The notes beneath the pieces were generated by a model. That model was given only the letters and a program-made list of their open reading frames with translations, made no database searches and was not told the origin of the DNA. This document shows, piece after piece, positions 37,579 through 46,746 of a DNA stretch of 64,000 nucleotides. The position numbers were made by a program, and so were the translations under genes. This stretch comes from JANQSS01 sp965249735 (GTDB lineage: Bacteria; Bacteroidota; Bacteroidia; Chitinophagales; Saprospiraceae): the NCBI GenBank assembly GCA_965249735.1, contig CBDFMS010000020.1, forward strand, positions 62,001 through 126,000. The letters are read 5' to 3'. Positions within the stretch are counted from its first letter, which is position 1. Every line of letters begins with the position of its first letter.

Positions 37579-38594
37579 TGGCTTTAATTTCTATCTCAAA
37601 TATTAAAATCAAGGGTATTTCTGCGTGTGTGCCGCTTCAAAGCGAATCAAATACGGACATTTCCTTTTTGTCTGAAAGCGAAAAGTCGATTTTCATAAAT
37701 CATGTTGGGATTCGAGAAAGACGGATAGCACCAAAGGAAATGCGTGCTTCAGATCTATGTTATTCTGCCGCCCTAAAGCTTATGGAAAAGCTCAATTGGC
37801 AACCGCAAGACATCGATTTCTTAATTTTTGTAACGCAGACCCCCGACCACAAACTTCCGGGGACCAGCATGCAGCTGCAGGATCGATTAGGTATTCCAAA
37901 GCGTTGCATGGCTTTTGACATAAACCAGGGCTGCGCAGGCTTTGTATATGGTCTCGCATCAATGGCTTCCATTCTGTCTCATGCTCCCGGCAAAAAAGGC
38001 CTGTTGTTGGTTGGCGATACGATCACACACCTGATAGAAAATGAAGACCCTTCACTCGAACCAATTTTTTCGGATGCAGGGACATGCACGGCGTTGGAGT
38101 ATGACCATACAGCAGACTCTATGCATTTCAATCTGATGTCGGATGGTTCAAGGTTTGATGCCATTATGGTGGTTAATAACGAGAAAAAAGAATCACAAAA
38201 CGTCGTATGTGCAGAGAAACTTGTCATGCAAGGACATGAGGTCTTCAAATTTGGTTTAGAGGAAATTGCACCTAATGTTGCCGAACTATTGAAGCAGTCA
38301 AATACCGATGTAGGGTCTATCGATTATTTGGTGATGCACCAGGCAAATAAATTATTGAATGAGGCCATTCGAAAAAAGATTGGCTTTGCTGAAAACAAAG
38401 TTCCTTATTCCCTCGATAGATTCGGAAATACCAGTTGTTCAACCATACCTTTAACGATCGTCTCTAATTTATCCGAGGCCATTTCGGATGACAAACGAAC
38501 ATTATTATTATGCGGATTTGGCGTCGGATTGTCCTGGGGTTCTGTAATATTACAACTCGACAGAATTGAATGTCCGGAACTAATAGAAATTTAG
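37578..38594 (+). CDS. KAS III (FabH)-like 3-oxoacyl synthase
   Basis: This 338-residue thiolase-fold condensing enzyme has the FabH triad Cys119 (NQGCAGFVYG), His254 (MHQANKLL) and Asn284 (FGNTSCSTIP). The length and Cys-His-Asn combination rule out KAS I/II, which use Cys-His-His. Dedicated KAS III genes beside a private carrier protein occur in glycan and natural-product loci, where they make a short 3-oxoacyl or 3-hydroxyacyl unit or act as acyltransferases. Here it sits between the carrier and a glycosyltransferase. I infer that it supplies an unusual acyl substituent for an amino sugar. No ketoreductase gene is adjacent. Confidence 0.92.
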   Translation: MALISISNIKIKGISACVPLQSESNTDISFLSESEKSIFINHVGIRERRIAPKEMRASDLCYSAALKLMEKLNWQPQDIDFLIFVTQTPDHKLPGTSMQLQDRLGIPKRCMAFDINQGCAGFVYGLASMASILSHAPGKKGLLLVGDTITHLIENEDPSLEPIFSDAGTCTALEYDHTADSMHFNLMSDGSRFDAIMVVNNEKKESQNVVCAEKLVMQGHEVFKFGLEEIAPNVAELLKQSNTDVGSIDYLVMHQANKLLNEAIRKKIGFAENKVPYSLDRFGNTSCSTIPLTIVSNLSEAISDDKRTLLLCGFGVGLSWGSVILQLDRIECPELIEI

Positions 38595-38601
38595 AAACAG
38601 C

Positions 38602-39516
38602 ATGATTCAATATTCCATTGTCATACCGGTCTATAATAGTGTGAAGGCACTGGAGCCGCTATATCTGGGGGTAGACGAGTGCATGAAGGGCCTGGAGCAA
38701 AGCTTTGAAGTCATTTTTGTTGATGACAGAGGAGAGGTTGAAAGCTGGGAGGAGTTAGTGCGATTGAAAGGTGAATACCCGCAAAACGTCACCATTGTCA
38801 GATTATCCAAGAATTTTGGACAAAACGGAGCGACTTTGTGCGGCATCGGACAAGCGACAGGAGAACGAATCATCACAATGGATGATGACTTACAGATTCA
38901 CCCGGAGGAAATTAAAAAATTAATTCTATTGGCAGATGAAAATAATTTCGATGTCGTCTATGGACAAATGGAGAATCAGAAATCGATGCGATTGAGAAAA
39001 ATGGGTGGGAACGTATTGAAAAGAATATTTCGTAACCTCGACCAGGGAGGCGATGTTGGTTCTTCATTTCGTTTGATCGGTACACCAATCATCCCTTTGT
39101 TGAAGCAACACTCTCAAGATCATTTGTATATAAATCAGGTGATTTCCTGGTATACCGATGATGTCGGCATGGTTGATGTGGTAGGCTCGGACAGGATGGA
39201 AGGAAAAACAAATTATTCATTTTTCCAGCTGGTTAAGATTGCCTTTAATTTGATTTTTTATTATTCCAGCATTCCATTAAGATTACTGATTTATGTCGCT
39301 GTCTTTTGTGCTGTTGCTTGTTTTACTACAGCCGGTGTATACATTTATATAAAGATGACGGTCGGAGCACCTATGGGGTTTACCGCGATAATTGCCGCAA
39401 TATTTATTGTTGCAGGCATTATTTTGGTAAGCATCGGTGTCTTGGGCACTTATGTAAATCGCATTTACAACGCAAGGATTAAGAAGCCCCACTATCATAT
39501 TAAGTCAATTGAATGA
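38602..39516 (+). CDS. GT2 glycosyltransferase, GtrB/DPM1-like, membrane-anchored
   Basis: The 304-residue protein has a GT-A domain at ~1-215 (opening IQYSIVIPVYNSVKAL, acidic motif FVDDRG, and DxD-type MDDDLQIHPEEI at ~93-104) followed by two hydrophobic helices (~230-255 and ~265-292). This is the architecture of GtrB and bacterial DPM1-like enzymes, which move a sugar from a nucleotide to undecaprenyl phosphate. The product would feed a GT-C type enzyme that decorates glycan outside the cytoplasm. It overlaps the GNAT gene by four bases (ATGA), so the two are coupled. Confidence 0.9.
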   Translation: MIQYSIVIPVYNSVKALEPLYLGVDECMKGLEQSFEVIFVDDRGEVESWEELVRLKGEYPQNVTIVRLSKNFGQNGATLCGIGQATGERIITMDDDLQIHPEEIKKLILLADENNFDVVYGQMENQKSMRLRKMGGNVLKRIFRNLDQGGDVGSSFRLIGTPIIPLLKQHSQDHLYINQVISWYTDDVGMVDVVGSDRMEGKTNYSFFQLVKIAFNLIFYYSSIPLRLLIYVAVFCAVACFTTAGVYIYIKMTVGAPMGFTAIIAAIFIVAGIILVSIGVLGTYVNRIYNARIKKPHYHIKSIE

Positions 39517-40142
39517 TCACCCTTTCAAAGTTTGGTATCGAGTTAGTACAAATACAGCCGGATGATCTTGAGATGATTAGATCATGGCGCAACGCAGACG
39601 AAGTTAGACGTGTGTTTGAGTACAAAACTATTATCACGCCCAATGATCAAAAAAAATGGTTTGCTCAATTGGATACTTCGCGAAACTTCTACTTTGTGTT
39701 TTCGCACAAAGGGTTACCCTTGGGAGTCGTTTCAATAAAAGAAATTAATTGGGACGCCAGAGGAGGAGAAGCCGGGATATTTTTAGGAGATACGATTTAT
39801 GTGAAATCTCCTGTTCCGATAACAGCGGTCATAATTCTCATGCAATTTGCATTTAACGTATTAAATTTAAACTATTTAATAGCCAAAATCCATCAGGAAA
39901 ACAATATTGCAATAGAATTTAATAAGGCATTAGGGTATACGCGGATGAAAGGAGAAGAGCAATCTATATTTCAACGATACCGGGTGAACGAGAATCAATT
40001 TAATAATAAAAAAAATCGATTGCTCAAATCTATGGATCGACTAATTAGCTCGAGCGTGAAAATAAATTTTAATGACGAGGATATTTTATCACTACCGGTT
40101 GACGTGCAATCTAAACTTGTTTCAGCAAAAGGAAATAATTGA
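39513..40142 (+). CDS. GNAT family N-acyltransferase
   Basis: This 209-residue protein has the GNAT fold in residues ~1-155: the opening IELVQIQPDDLEMIRSWRN, beta strand 4 followed by a V-like turn (KEINWDARGGEAGIFLGD), and the late NLNYLIAKIHQENNIAIEFNKALGYTRM segment common in GNAT enzymes that acylate amino sugars, such as PseH-like UDP-amino-sugar acetyltransferases. The usual Q/RxxGxG/A acetyl-CoA loop is weak. The C-terminal ~50 residues are extra. With the DegT aminotransferase, carrier and KAS III genes upstream, it is a good candidate for acylating the amino sugar. Confidence 0.8.
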   Translation: MITLSKFGIELVQIQPDDLEMIRSWRNADEVRRVFEYKTIITPNDQKKWFAQLDTSRNFYFVFSHKGLPLGVVSIKEINWDARGGEAGIFLGDTIYVKSPVPITAVIILMQFAFNVLNLNYLIAKIHQENNIAIEFNKALGYTRMKGEEQSIFQRYRVNENQFNNKKNRLLKSMDRLISSSVKINFNDEDILSLPVDVQSKLVSAKGNN

Positions 40143-40161
40143 AGGATGTCATATTGAGCAA

Positions 40162-41043
40162 TTATACTTTCTTCTCACCGCGACCCAAACCATATCTTCT
40201 TGGTTCTAAACGAAAGGCTAAACGTATCGGTAGGCTTGGGTTAATCGCCCATTTCAAGAAGCGGAGTAATAGCCATTCGTGTCCGTGTGGCCATTTACGC
40301 GTATCAAGATGTGGCCAGAGTATTTTCATAGCGGCCCAAAAATTCTCGCGATTATAAAATAAATAATCTTTGGGAGCGCGACGGAAAAAGAATTCCAGGC
40401 CAAGATGAAACGTGAGAAATTTGTCTGTAAACACCTTGGAACGATTCGCAAATGCAAATATATTTTGGGCGAGCGTTATGCCAATATAAGGCACCCCGAT
40501 ACAAACATTTGCCAATGAAAATGAAGGATACAATGACTTCTTAAAAACAAAACAGTCGAATCCGGGATGTGGAAGACCTTTTAATGAGTACATGATATCG
40601 AGTTCGTGTACGCCTTCAAAATCCCCGGAAATCCTTCGCCGGTTTATGATGAAAGCGTCAAGCCCTGATTCGATCATACAAGCGACCTCGTTATAAAAAT
40701 GAGGTTGGACGGCGATATCAACATTCGTATAAATGATGTAGTCTGTTGGTTCAAAATCATAAGCCCTGTCGAGGATATCGGCGAGAATAGGTAGCCTCAT
40801 ATCATGTTCAAAAGAATGCATATCCAAAACGGACCTCTCCAGATCAGGTGTTAGAATGAAGTCATCCGGAACAAAGCTGCGATCTTCTTTGAATTGGGAT
40901 GACACCAGGTGGACTTCTATGGAAGAGTCTGAAGCCGCCCGGGCTCTTCGCATAGTCTCAAAGGTGACCGGTTGGGCAATTTCCAGATCACTACCCACAG
41001 GAGGGACGAACGGATTGATTATGTGCGTCAGATGGAGAGTCAT
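40162..41043 (-). CDS. Hypothetical GT-A-like protein, minus strand inside the glycan locus
   Basis: This 293-residue protein has no domain I can name with confidence. It looks like a GT-A-type glycosyltransferase or related protein: DYIIYTNVDIAVQPHFY at ~97-113 has an acidic NVD motif in the position of the DxD metal site, and DAFIINRRRISGDFEGVHE follows. There are no clear membrane segments. It is the only minus-strand gene between 36 and 51 kb and is convergent with the GNAT gene. Its last residues (RYGLGRGEKKV) are basic. Similar unnamed proteins in glycan loci are usually annotated as hypothetical. Confidence 0.65.
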   Translation of the reverse strand: MTLHLTHIINPFVPPVGSDLEIAQPVTFETMRRARAASDSSIEVHLVSSQFKEDRSFVPDDFILTPDLERSVLDMHSFEHDMRLPILADILDRAYDFEPTDYIIYTNVDIAVQPHFYNEVACMIESGLDAFIINRRRISGDFEGVHELDIMYSLKGLPHPGFDCFVFKKSLYPSFSLANVCIGVPYIGITLAQNIFAFANRSKVFTDKFLTFHLGLEFFFRRAPKDYLFYNRENFWAAMKILWPHLDTRKWPHGHEWLLLRFLKWAINPSLPIRLAFRLEPRRYGLGRGEKKV

Positions 41044-41167
41044 TCAACAGCGAAATTACCAAGTGCAGGCTATGTTAACAAACCAGGAAGAATATAATAT
41101 CTTTAGTAAGTTCGAAGATATGGTGCTTGCCACTTTATCCTTACCTTGGCAATGAAAGAAATAGGTA

Positions 41168-42112
41168 TTGGAAAATCAAATAAAAATATCGATCGTATTA
41201 GTTAATTATAATTTAGCTTCTTTTCTGGATGAAGCAATATTATCTGTTATTCAACAAAATTATTCAAATACAGAATTAATAATTGTAGACGGGGGTAGCA
41301 CGGATAATAGTGTTGAAATAATTAAGAAATATGAAAAACATATTACATGGTGGATAAGCGAACCGGATGACGGACAGTACGATGCTGTGCAAAAAGGATT
41401 CGAACAAAGTACTGGTGAAATAATGGCCTGGTTAAATTCTGACGACAAATACATGCCCGGAGCTTTTACTATGGTGTCGAATATATTTGAGGAATTCAAA
41501 GAGGTAAATTGGTTGACAGGAATTGCGGGCGAATATACACCCGAAGGTACCATGGTAAGACGAATTAATCTGCCCTGGTCCCGGTGGTCAAAACACCGGT
41601 ATTATATGTATGACTTCCAATTCATTCAACAAGAATCCACATTTTGGAGAAGGTCGTTGTGGAATAAGGCCGGGAGCTCGCTGAACAAATCATTACGTCT
41701 GGCTGGTGACCTAGAACTATGGACACGGTTTTTTCGACACGACAAGTTATTTACAACAAATGCGGAGCTGGCCGGATTTCGATACAGAACGGGTCAGCGA
41801 TCGACAGTTCAACGCTTGAGCTATTTGGAAGAATGTGTCAACATATTAAAAAGAGAGAGAGCGCAATTTGGTCTATGGCGTCGGTTGACCTATACCATTC
41901 TGCGACCTCCGGCCTTGTTTATTGGATTTTTTTTTTTCACAGACTGGCCACTAATTAAGCGAATTTATCCCGCCTTCATGGGTATTCCTCCAGTGATCTC
42001 GTATGACTTTTCAAAAATGCAATTGAGCGCTTCAGATCGTCAGGTTAAATTTCCATCTCAAATGTTATTTGGCAGGCAAATAAGTATAGGCAAACGCAAT
42101 ACCGACAATTGA
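41168..42112 (+). CDS. GT2 family glycosyltransferase
   Basis: This 314-residue cytoplasmic glycosyltransferase shows the classic GT2 opening ISIVLVNYNLASFLDEAILSV, the nucleotide-binding VDGGSTDNSVEII and the DxD-type motif LNSDDKYMPG (~95-104). WWISEPDDGQYDAVQKG, a conserved block in WcaA-like sugar transferases, is also present. The start is a TTG at 41168, since no ATG lies in frame before the first strand. The end overlaps the permease gene by four bases (TTGA), which argues for the TTG starts of both. Donor and acceptor sugars are unknown. Confidence 0.9.
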   Translation: MENQIKISIVLVNYNLASFLDEAILSVIQQNYSNTELIIVDGGSTDNSVEIIKKYEKHITWWISEPDDGQYDAVQKGFEQSTGEIMAWLNSDDKYMPGAFTMVSNIFEEFKEVNWLTGIAGEYTPEGTMVRRINLPWSRWSKHRYYMYDFQFIQQESTFWRRSLWNKAGSSLNKSLRLAGDLELWTRFFRHDKLFTTNAELAGFRYRTGQRSTVQRLSYLEECVNILKRERAQFGLWRRLTYTILRPPALFIGFFFFTDWPLIKRIYPAFMGIPPVISYDFSKMQLSASDRQVKFPSQMLFGRQISIGKRNTDN

Positions 42113-42930
42113 AAGAAATAAGGATCATATCAAACAAGTCAGATAACCTGACGACATATTTCGGAAAAATTTGGCGATTCAGAAATTTGATTCTTACACT
42201 CGCCCGCCGTGATATTAAAGGCAAGTACGCACAAACACTATTGGGGATTTCCTGGACGTTATTGCAGCCGTTAACAGGACTATTGATCTTCACGCTTTTC
42301 TTTCATTATTTTCTCGGCCTTCAATCCGGAAATGTGCCATATCCATTGTTTGTTTTTTCTGGATTGATTTTCTGGTATTTTTTTTCCAGTATCGTCTATC
42401 AGGCAGGGATGAGTCTTATATCGAGTAGAGAGCTCATTGAAAAGATCTATTTTCCAAAGTTGGTACTGCTATTATCCAAGGTGACGATGTCATGCATAGA
42501 ACTGTTAATGTCACTTGTATTATTGTTGGTTGTTGTAGCTTTTTGGCCCCACCCAATTTCATGGCGAATCATCTATCTTCCTGTGTTTGTCTTTTTTGTG
42601 GCCTTATGTGGTCTTACTATTGCGATTTGGATGGCAGCATTGACCGTAAAGCACCGGGACTTACAGCACATCATCCCATATTTGATAAACTACGGCATCT
42701 GGCTGACACCGGTCTTCTATCCGGCCTTGATCATACCTGAAACTTATCACGACCTCGTTTATTTCCTAAACCCCCTGGCCACCTTATTGGAATGGATCAG
42801 ATGGTCCATTCTGGAAGGCCCTGAGCCGCCGACGAAATATTTGCTCTCCCTGATATGGGTGGGCGTCCTTTTCGGGGCTGGGTTGGCTTATTTCATCAAA
42901 ATAGAGCGAAAGATTATAGATTATGCATAA
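42109..42930 (+). CDS. ABC-2 type O-antigen/polysaccharide exporter permease (Wzm-like)
   Basis: This 273-residue inner-membrane permease has six hydrophobic segments and the diagnostic N-terminal RRDIKGKYAQTLLGISWTLLQPL, which is typical of Wzm/KpsM-like polysaccharide ABC-2 permeases. It starts at TTG 42109, overlapping the previous stop codon. With the ATPase at 49458 it forms the channel that flips a completed lipid-linked glycan to the periplasm. Unusually, the two transporter genes are separated by about 6.5 kb of oxygenase and methyltransferase genes. Confidence 0.93.
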   Translation: MKEIRIISNKSDNLTTYFGKIWRFRNLILTLARRDIKGKYAQTLLGISWTLLQPLTGLLIFTLFFHYFLGLQSGNVPYPLFVFSGLIFWYFFSSIVYQAGMSLISSRELIEKIYFPKLVLLLSKVTMSCIELLMSLVLLLVVVAFWPHPISWRIIYLPVFVFFVALCGLTIAIWMAALTVKHRDLQHIIPYLINYGIWLTPVFYPALIIPETYHDLVYFLNPLATLLEWIRWSILEGPEPPTKYLLSLIWVGVLFGAGLAYFIKIERKIIDYA

Positions 42931-42983
42931 GATAATTTTAAATGCTTTACCTTAATGGACTGGGTTGATTTAAAGTAAAAAGT

Positions 42984-43919
42984 ATGCCACTAAGACGCGT
43001 ATTACATGATGATGATCTGGAGCGGGAGTTTCAGGAAATGGGTTACGTGACAGTCCCATTTTTATCGGAAGAAGAAGTAGCTCATTTAATTAAACAATAC
43101 TACGACACACTAAAACACAGTAAGGGTAGTATTTTGTCAAAGGAAGCTGACTTTGACGTTAAAAATGAAATGACTTACGAGTTTACATTCATTGATCGAA
43201 ATTCAGATTACAAGCGCGAAGTATTTCAAATTATCTCCGAGGCGTTTGAGAAAATGGCGAACCATTATTTAATGGATTATAAGCCCATTATTGCCAATTT
43301 TATTCATAAGAAACAAAATGGTGGCGAGGTGCCTCTTCATCAAAATTGGGCTTTTGCAGATGAAAAAAACTACACGACTGTTTCAATTTGGTGTCCTTTG
43401 GTCGATAGTAGACGAGAAAATGGCACCCTGGAAATGGTCGACCGAAGCCACAAACGATTCGGTGAGATAAGAGGCCCTATGATACCCTGGGAGGTGGAAA
43501 GCATCAAAGAACACGTCATTAATAATTGCCTGACACCGATGAATGTCAAAGCAGGACAAGCCGTCATTCTCGACGACAGCATCTTGCATTATTCGCATGA
43601 CAATAACACACCCGGTCTGAGATTGGCGATTCAGTTGATTATGATACCTACTGAATGTCAATCGATTCATTACCATCGAGATGTACACGATGACAAAAAC
43701 CATATCCAGGTATTAGAGGTGGACCACGATTTTTATATGAGCTTCCACCCATGGTTCAAACCAAAGGGCCAAAAGCGAATAAAGAAGCTGAATTACAGGG
43801 AGAAGTCACTTTCAATTGAGGAGTATGGCAAAATCTGGAAGGGCGAACGATTTGATCATTATGATCGTCAACCGAATATCCTCGACAAAATAACATCATT
43901 CTTTTCCTCGTCTCAATGA
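42984..43919 (+). CDS. PhyH-family oxygenase-like protein 1 (metal Asp replaced by Asn)
   Basis: This 311-residue phytanoyl-CoA dioxygenase-family protein is the first of a tandem array. The motif that normally binds Fe(II) reads His119-Gln-Asn121 (LHQNWAFADE) instead of HQD, while the distal His (SILHYS) and the following 2-oxoglutarate-binding Arg (GLRLAIQL) are kept. The N-terminal part has the array-wide pattern FQEMGYVTVPFLSEEEV. Loss of the carboxylate ligand could abolish or alter oxygen chemistry, so it may be inactive, regulatory or have a changed reaction. It lies 53 bases after the permease gene and overlaps the next paralogue by four bases (ATGA). Confidence 0.87.
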   Translation: MPLRRVLHDDDLEREFQEMGYVTVPFLSEEEVAHLIKQYYDTLKHSKGSILSKEADFDVKNEMTYEFTFIDRNSDYKREVFQIISEAFEKMANHYLMDYKPIIANFIHKKQNGGEVPLHQNWAFADEKNYTTVSIWCPLVDSRRENGTLEMVDRSHKRFGEIRGPMIPWEVESIKEHVINNCLTPMNVKAGQAVILDDSILHYSHDNNTPGLRLAIQLIMIPTECQSIHYHRDVHDDKNHIQVLEVDHDFYMSFHPWFKPKGQKRIKKLNYREKSLSIEEYGKIWKGERFDHYDRQPNILDKITSFFSSSQ

Positions 43920-45814
43920 AGCAAATATTTCGTGATATTAATAAACAACACCGCTTTGATCAATGGGGCTACCTGGTTCAACCCTGTATATCCCGGGATC
44001 AGGTAGGGCAACTTGTGGAGTTGTTTAATGAAACCCACCCAACAAAAAGCGAAGGATTTTATTCCAGCTCCTTCTCTCAAAACGAAGACGTTTTAAATAG
44101 GGTAAATACAGGAATTGTTAGCATCGTCCGACCGCTAATTGAAAAAGAGTTTACCAATTTTAGTGTTTTAGGTGGGAGTTTTTTAGTTAAAAATCCGGGT
44201 TCTGCCGGACACATGCCCATTCATCAGGATTGGACTATAGTTGACGAATCGAGCACTTATTCAATGACGATTTGGATACCGCTGACACAAGTTACCGACT
44301 ACAACGGTGCTATCCGTGTACTTCCGGCCAGTCAACAATATTCCAGTACACCCAGAGGTCCAACTCTCCCGGATGTCTTTGCTTCAGTGGGTGGGGAGAT
44401 AGAGAGGAATTTGATTACGTTAAATATGAAGGCAGGAGATGGGTTTATATTCAACCACGCCCTGATTCACAGCTCACATATCAACCAGTCAAGTCAACCA
44501 CGGGTGGCCGTGGCCATTGGTTTGATCCCACGGGGAAGCAACATGTATTTTTATCACAGACAGGGCAATGACGAAGTAGAGAAATTCAGCGTGCCGGAGG
44601 ATTTTTTTATGCGATATAAGAATATTGGTGAGCGTCCCGAAATAGGAAAAAGTCTTGGTTGGGTTAATACCGAATTTAATCCGATTACTAAAAAAAAGCT
44701 ACAGGATATGATTAGTAAACACAATAAAGAAATGAAAACGATGAACTCAGAAACTCAAATATTAATTGATACGGAAGCGCAAGACCAATTGGACAAAGAG
44801 GGCTACACCACCATACCATTATTGTCGGAATCAGAGGTTGAAGCGCTATTTAATTACTATCAGGGATTAAATATGAAACCGGAAGGGGATTATGGATTTC
44901 ATATTAGCCTGGACTATAAAGATTCTCAACGTAAAACGGATATAACCAACCACATCATTGAGACGCTAAGCCCTTCTGTCAACAAACAATTTCAAAACCA
45001 TCAAATATTTACAGGGAGTTATGTCATTAAAGAACCGGGATTAAATAATATTGTACCACCGCACCAGGATTGGACTTTTGTTGATGAATCACAATATGCT
45101 TCATACACGGTGTGGATTGCACTGATGGATATGACCCTTGACAATGGTGCAATGTGCGCCATTCCGGGCAGTCAAAATTTTTTCGAATATCCAAGAGTTT
45201 CTCCTTCGCCCCAGTCAAAATCTCCTTTGACGGATTATTACTTCACCATCTTTTCGTACGCTAAACTTTTGGAAATGAAGGCAGGAGAAGCACTTATTTT
45301 TAACAACCAAACAATTCACGCTTCTCCACCAAATACGAGAGCGACGGCGCGGGTTGCAGTTGGAATTGGTGTCACCCACCAGGATGCGCAACTCAAACAT
45401 TTTTATGAATTACCGGGAACGTCTCCGCCATTGATTCGTGAATACAATGTGGACAGATCATTTTTTCTTCAGCATAATAACAAATCATTGGGCGTATTGT
45501 ATGACAATGGGATGGAACCGGAAGGACTCTCAGTTGTTCAAACGATTAAACGTGAAACTCCGGAATTGAGCGACGAAATATTCAAGAAAATGATTGAGGC
45601 TGTTCCCGGGAATAAAAAAAATGATCGCCTGGTTGAAAAACTGGCAGGACTTTATGAGTATAGGACTGATGGCACAAAGAAAACAGCAAGCGAAACCAAT
45701 GTGGATGAAGCAGACGAAACGCATTCGCCAATCGATAATCGCTCTTTCTTTCAAAAATATACGGTAAGAAACATTATTGCAGAAATAAATCATCGATTTA
45801 AGCACAAGGCGTAA
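43916..45814 (+). CDS. Two-domain PhyH-family oxygenase (fusion)
   Basis: This 632-residue protein consists of two complete PhyH domains in tandem. Domain 1 (~1-270) has His103-x-Asp105 (HQDWTIVDE), a distal His (LIHSSH) and an Arg (QPRVAVAIGL). Domain 2 (~280-560) has His383-x-Asp385 (HQDWTFVDE), a distal His (TIHASP) and an Arg (TARVAVGIGV). A C-terminal ~70 residues (KKNDRLVEKLAGLYEY onward) form an extra tail. Both iron sites look intact. PhyH enzymes are non-heme Fe(II)/2OG dioxygenases that hydroxylate lipids, amino acids or sugars. The fusion probably arose by in-frame joining of two array members. It overlaps both neighbours and sits mid-array. Confidence 0.9.
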   Translation: MKQIFRDINKQHRFDQWGYLVQPCISRDQVGQLVELFNETHPTKSEGFYSSSFSQNEDVLNRVNTGIVSIVRPLIEKEFTNFSVLGGSFLVKNPGSAGHMPIHQDWTIVDESSTYSMTIWIPLTQVTDYNGAIRVLPASQQYSSTPRGPTLPDVFASVGGEIERNLITLNMKAGDGFIFNHALIHSSHINQSSQPRVAVAIGLIPRGSNMYFYHRQGNDEVEKFSVPEDFFMRYKNIGERPEIGKSLGWVNTEFNPITKKKLQDMISKHNKEMKTMNSETQILIDTEAQDQLDKEGYTTIPLLSESEVEALFNYYQGLNMKPEGDYGFHISLDYKDSQRKTDITNHIIETLSPSVNKQFQNHQIFTGSYVIKEPGLNNIVPPHQDWTFVDESQYASYTVWIALMDMTLDNGAMCAIPGSQNFFEYPRVSPSPQSKSPLTDYYFTIFSYAKLLEMKAGEALIFNNQTIHASPPNTRATARVAVGIGVTHQDAQLKHFYELPGTSPPLIREYNVDRSFFLQHNNKSLGVLYDNGMEPEGLSVVQTIKRETPELSDEIFKKMIEAVPGNKKNDRLVEKLAGLYEYRTDGTKKTASETNVDEADETHSPIDNRSFFQKYTVRNIIAEINHRFKHKA

Positions 45815-46746
45815 TGTTGGACTTTTCTTACAAAGCGTCAATTTTTAAGGATGCGCTCCACCAAAAGAGTTTTAATGAGGAAGGCTATGTCGTCTTGCCA
45901 TTTTATAATGAGACAGAAGTGAATGAGTTACTCAACTTGTTTAATCGACTACACCCGGACGGTATAAAGGGATTTTACACAACAACCTTTATGGACGATG
46001 TGAGTTTCAGAAATGAAATTGACCGGAAGATTCGACAAGCTGGAATGCGATCAATAGAAAAGTACTTTATTGATTATAAGCTGTACTGCGGAAGTTTTAT
46101 TGTGAAGGCTCCTGGACCCCAAAGCGAATTGATACTACACCAGGACATGTCACTTGTTGATGAAACTAAGTACACAGGAACGAATATCTGGAGTCCGCTT
46201 GTGGACCTAAGGACCGAAAATGGCACCATAGAGGTCTTAGAAAAGAGTCATCGTATCTTTCAGACATACCGGGGAGCATCACTTCCGGATATTTATGATG
46301 GCCTGGTAGAGCTGGTTAAAAGTTATTTGAAGCCTATGTTCCTCACCGCCGGAGAGGCTCTTGTATTTGATCAAAGTATCATTCATTATTCACCACCAAA
46401 CCTTTCTCAAAGTGTGCGACCTGCGGTCAACACCTTTATTACACACAAAGATGCTGAGATTAGAATAGCCTATTGTGATGAAGAAAATTTTCCGGACAAA
46501 GTCGAAGTATTTGCCCAGGACGATGACTTTATGATGAATTTTAAAAACTTTGGAACTGACATATATGCGCGACCATCCATGGGGAAATCTCTCGGGTATT
46601 TTGATTTTAATTTCCCCAAATTAACATATGAAATATTAAACGAGATATATGGTCCATCTGCACTTGGAGACAAAAAGGATGAACAAAATGTAAACGGCCA
46701 GGGTAGTGTGATCGAGCGAATTAAAGCATGGGTAAAAAAAATATGA
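45814..46746 (+). CDS. PhyH-family Fe(II)/2OG oxygenase 3
   Basis: This 310-residue member of the array has an intact site: His109-x-Asp111 (LHQDMSLVDE), a distal His (SIIHYSPPN) and an Arg (SVRPAVNTFI). The residue after the motif is Met rather than the Trp found in most paralogues. The N-terminal NEEGYVVLPFYNETEVNELLNLFNRLHPDGIKGFYTT shows the array signature of a PFLxExEV helix followed by a GFYxT strand. Its start overlaps the stop of the two-domain gene by one base and its end overlaps the next gene, so translation is coupled. Substrate unknown. Confidence 0.92.
   Translation: MLDFSYKASIFKDALHQKSFNEEGYVVLPFYNETEVNELLNLFNRLHPDGIKGFYTTTFMDDVSFRNEIDRKIRQAGMRSIEKYFIDYKLYCGSFIVKAPGPQSELILHQDMSLVDETKYTGTNIWSPLVDLRTENGTIEVLEKSHRIFQTYRGASLPDIYDGLVELVKSYLKPMFLTAGEALVFDQSIIHYSPPNLSQSVRPAVNTFITHKDAEIRIAYCDEENFPDKVEVFAQDDDFMMNFKNFGTDIYARPSMGKSLGYFDFNFPKLTYEILNEIYGPSALGDKKDEQNVNGQGSVIERIKAWVKKI

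Noticed and set aside
46728..46742. Upstream ATG for oxygenase 4
   Set aside because: The ATG at 46743 overlaps the previous stop as ATGA, the coupling pattern used by the other array members; the longer form remains possible.
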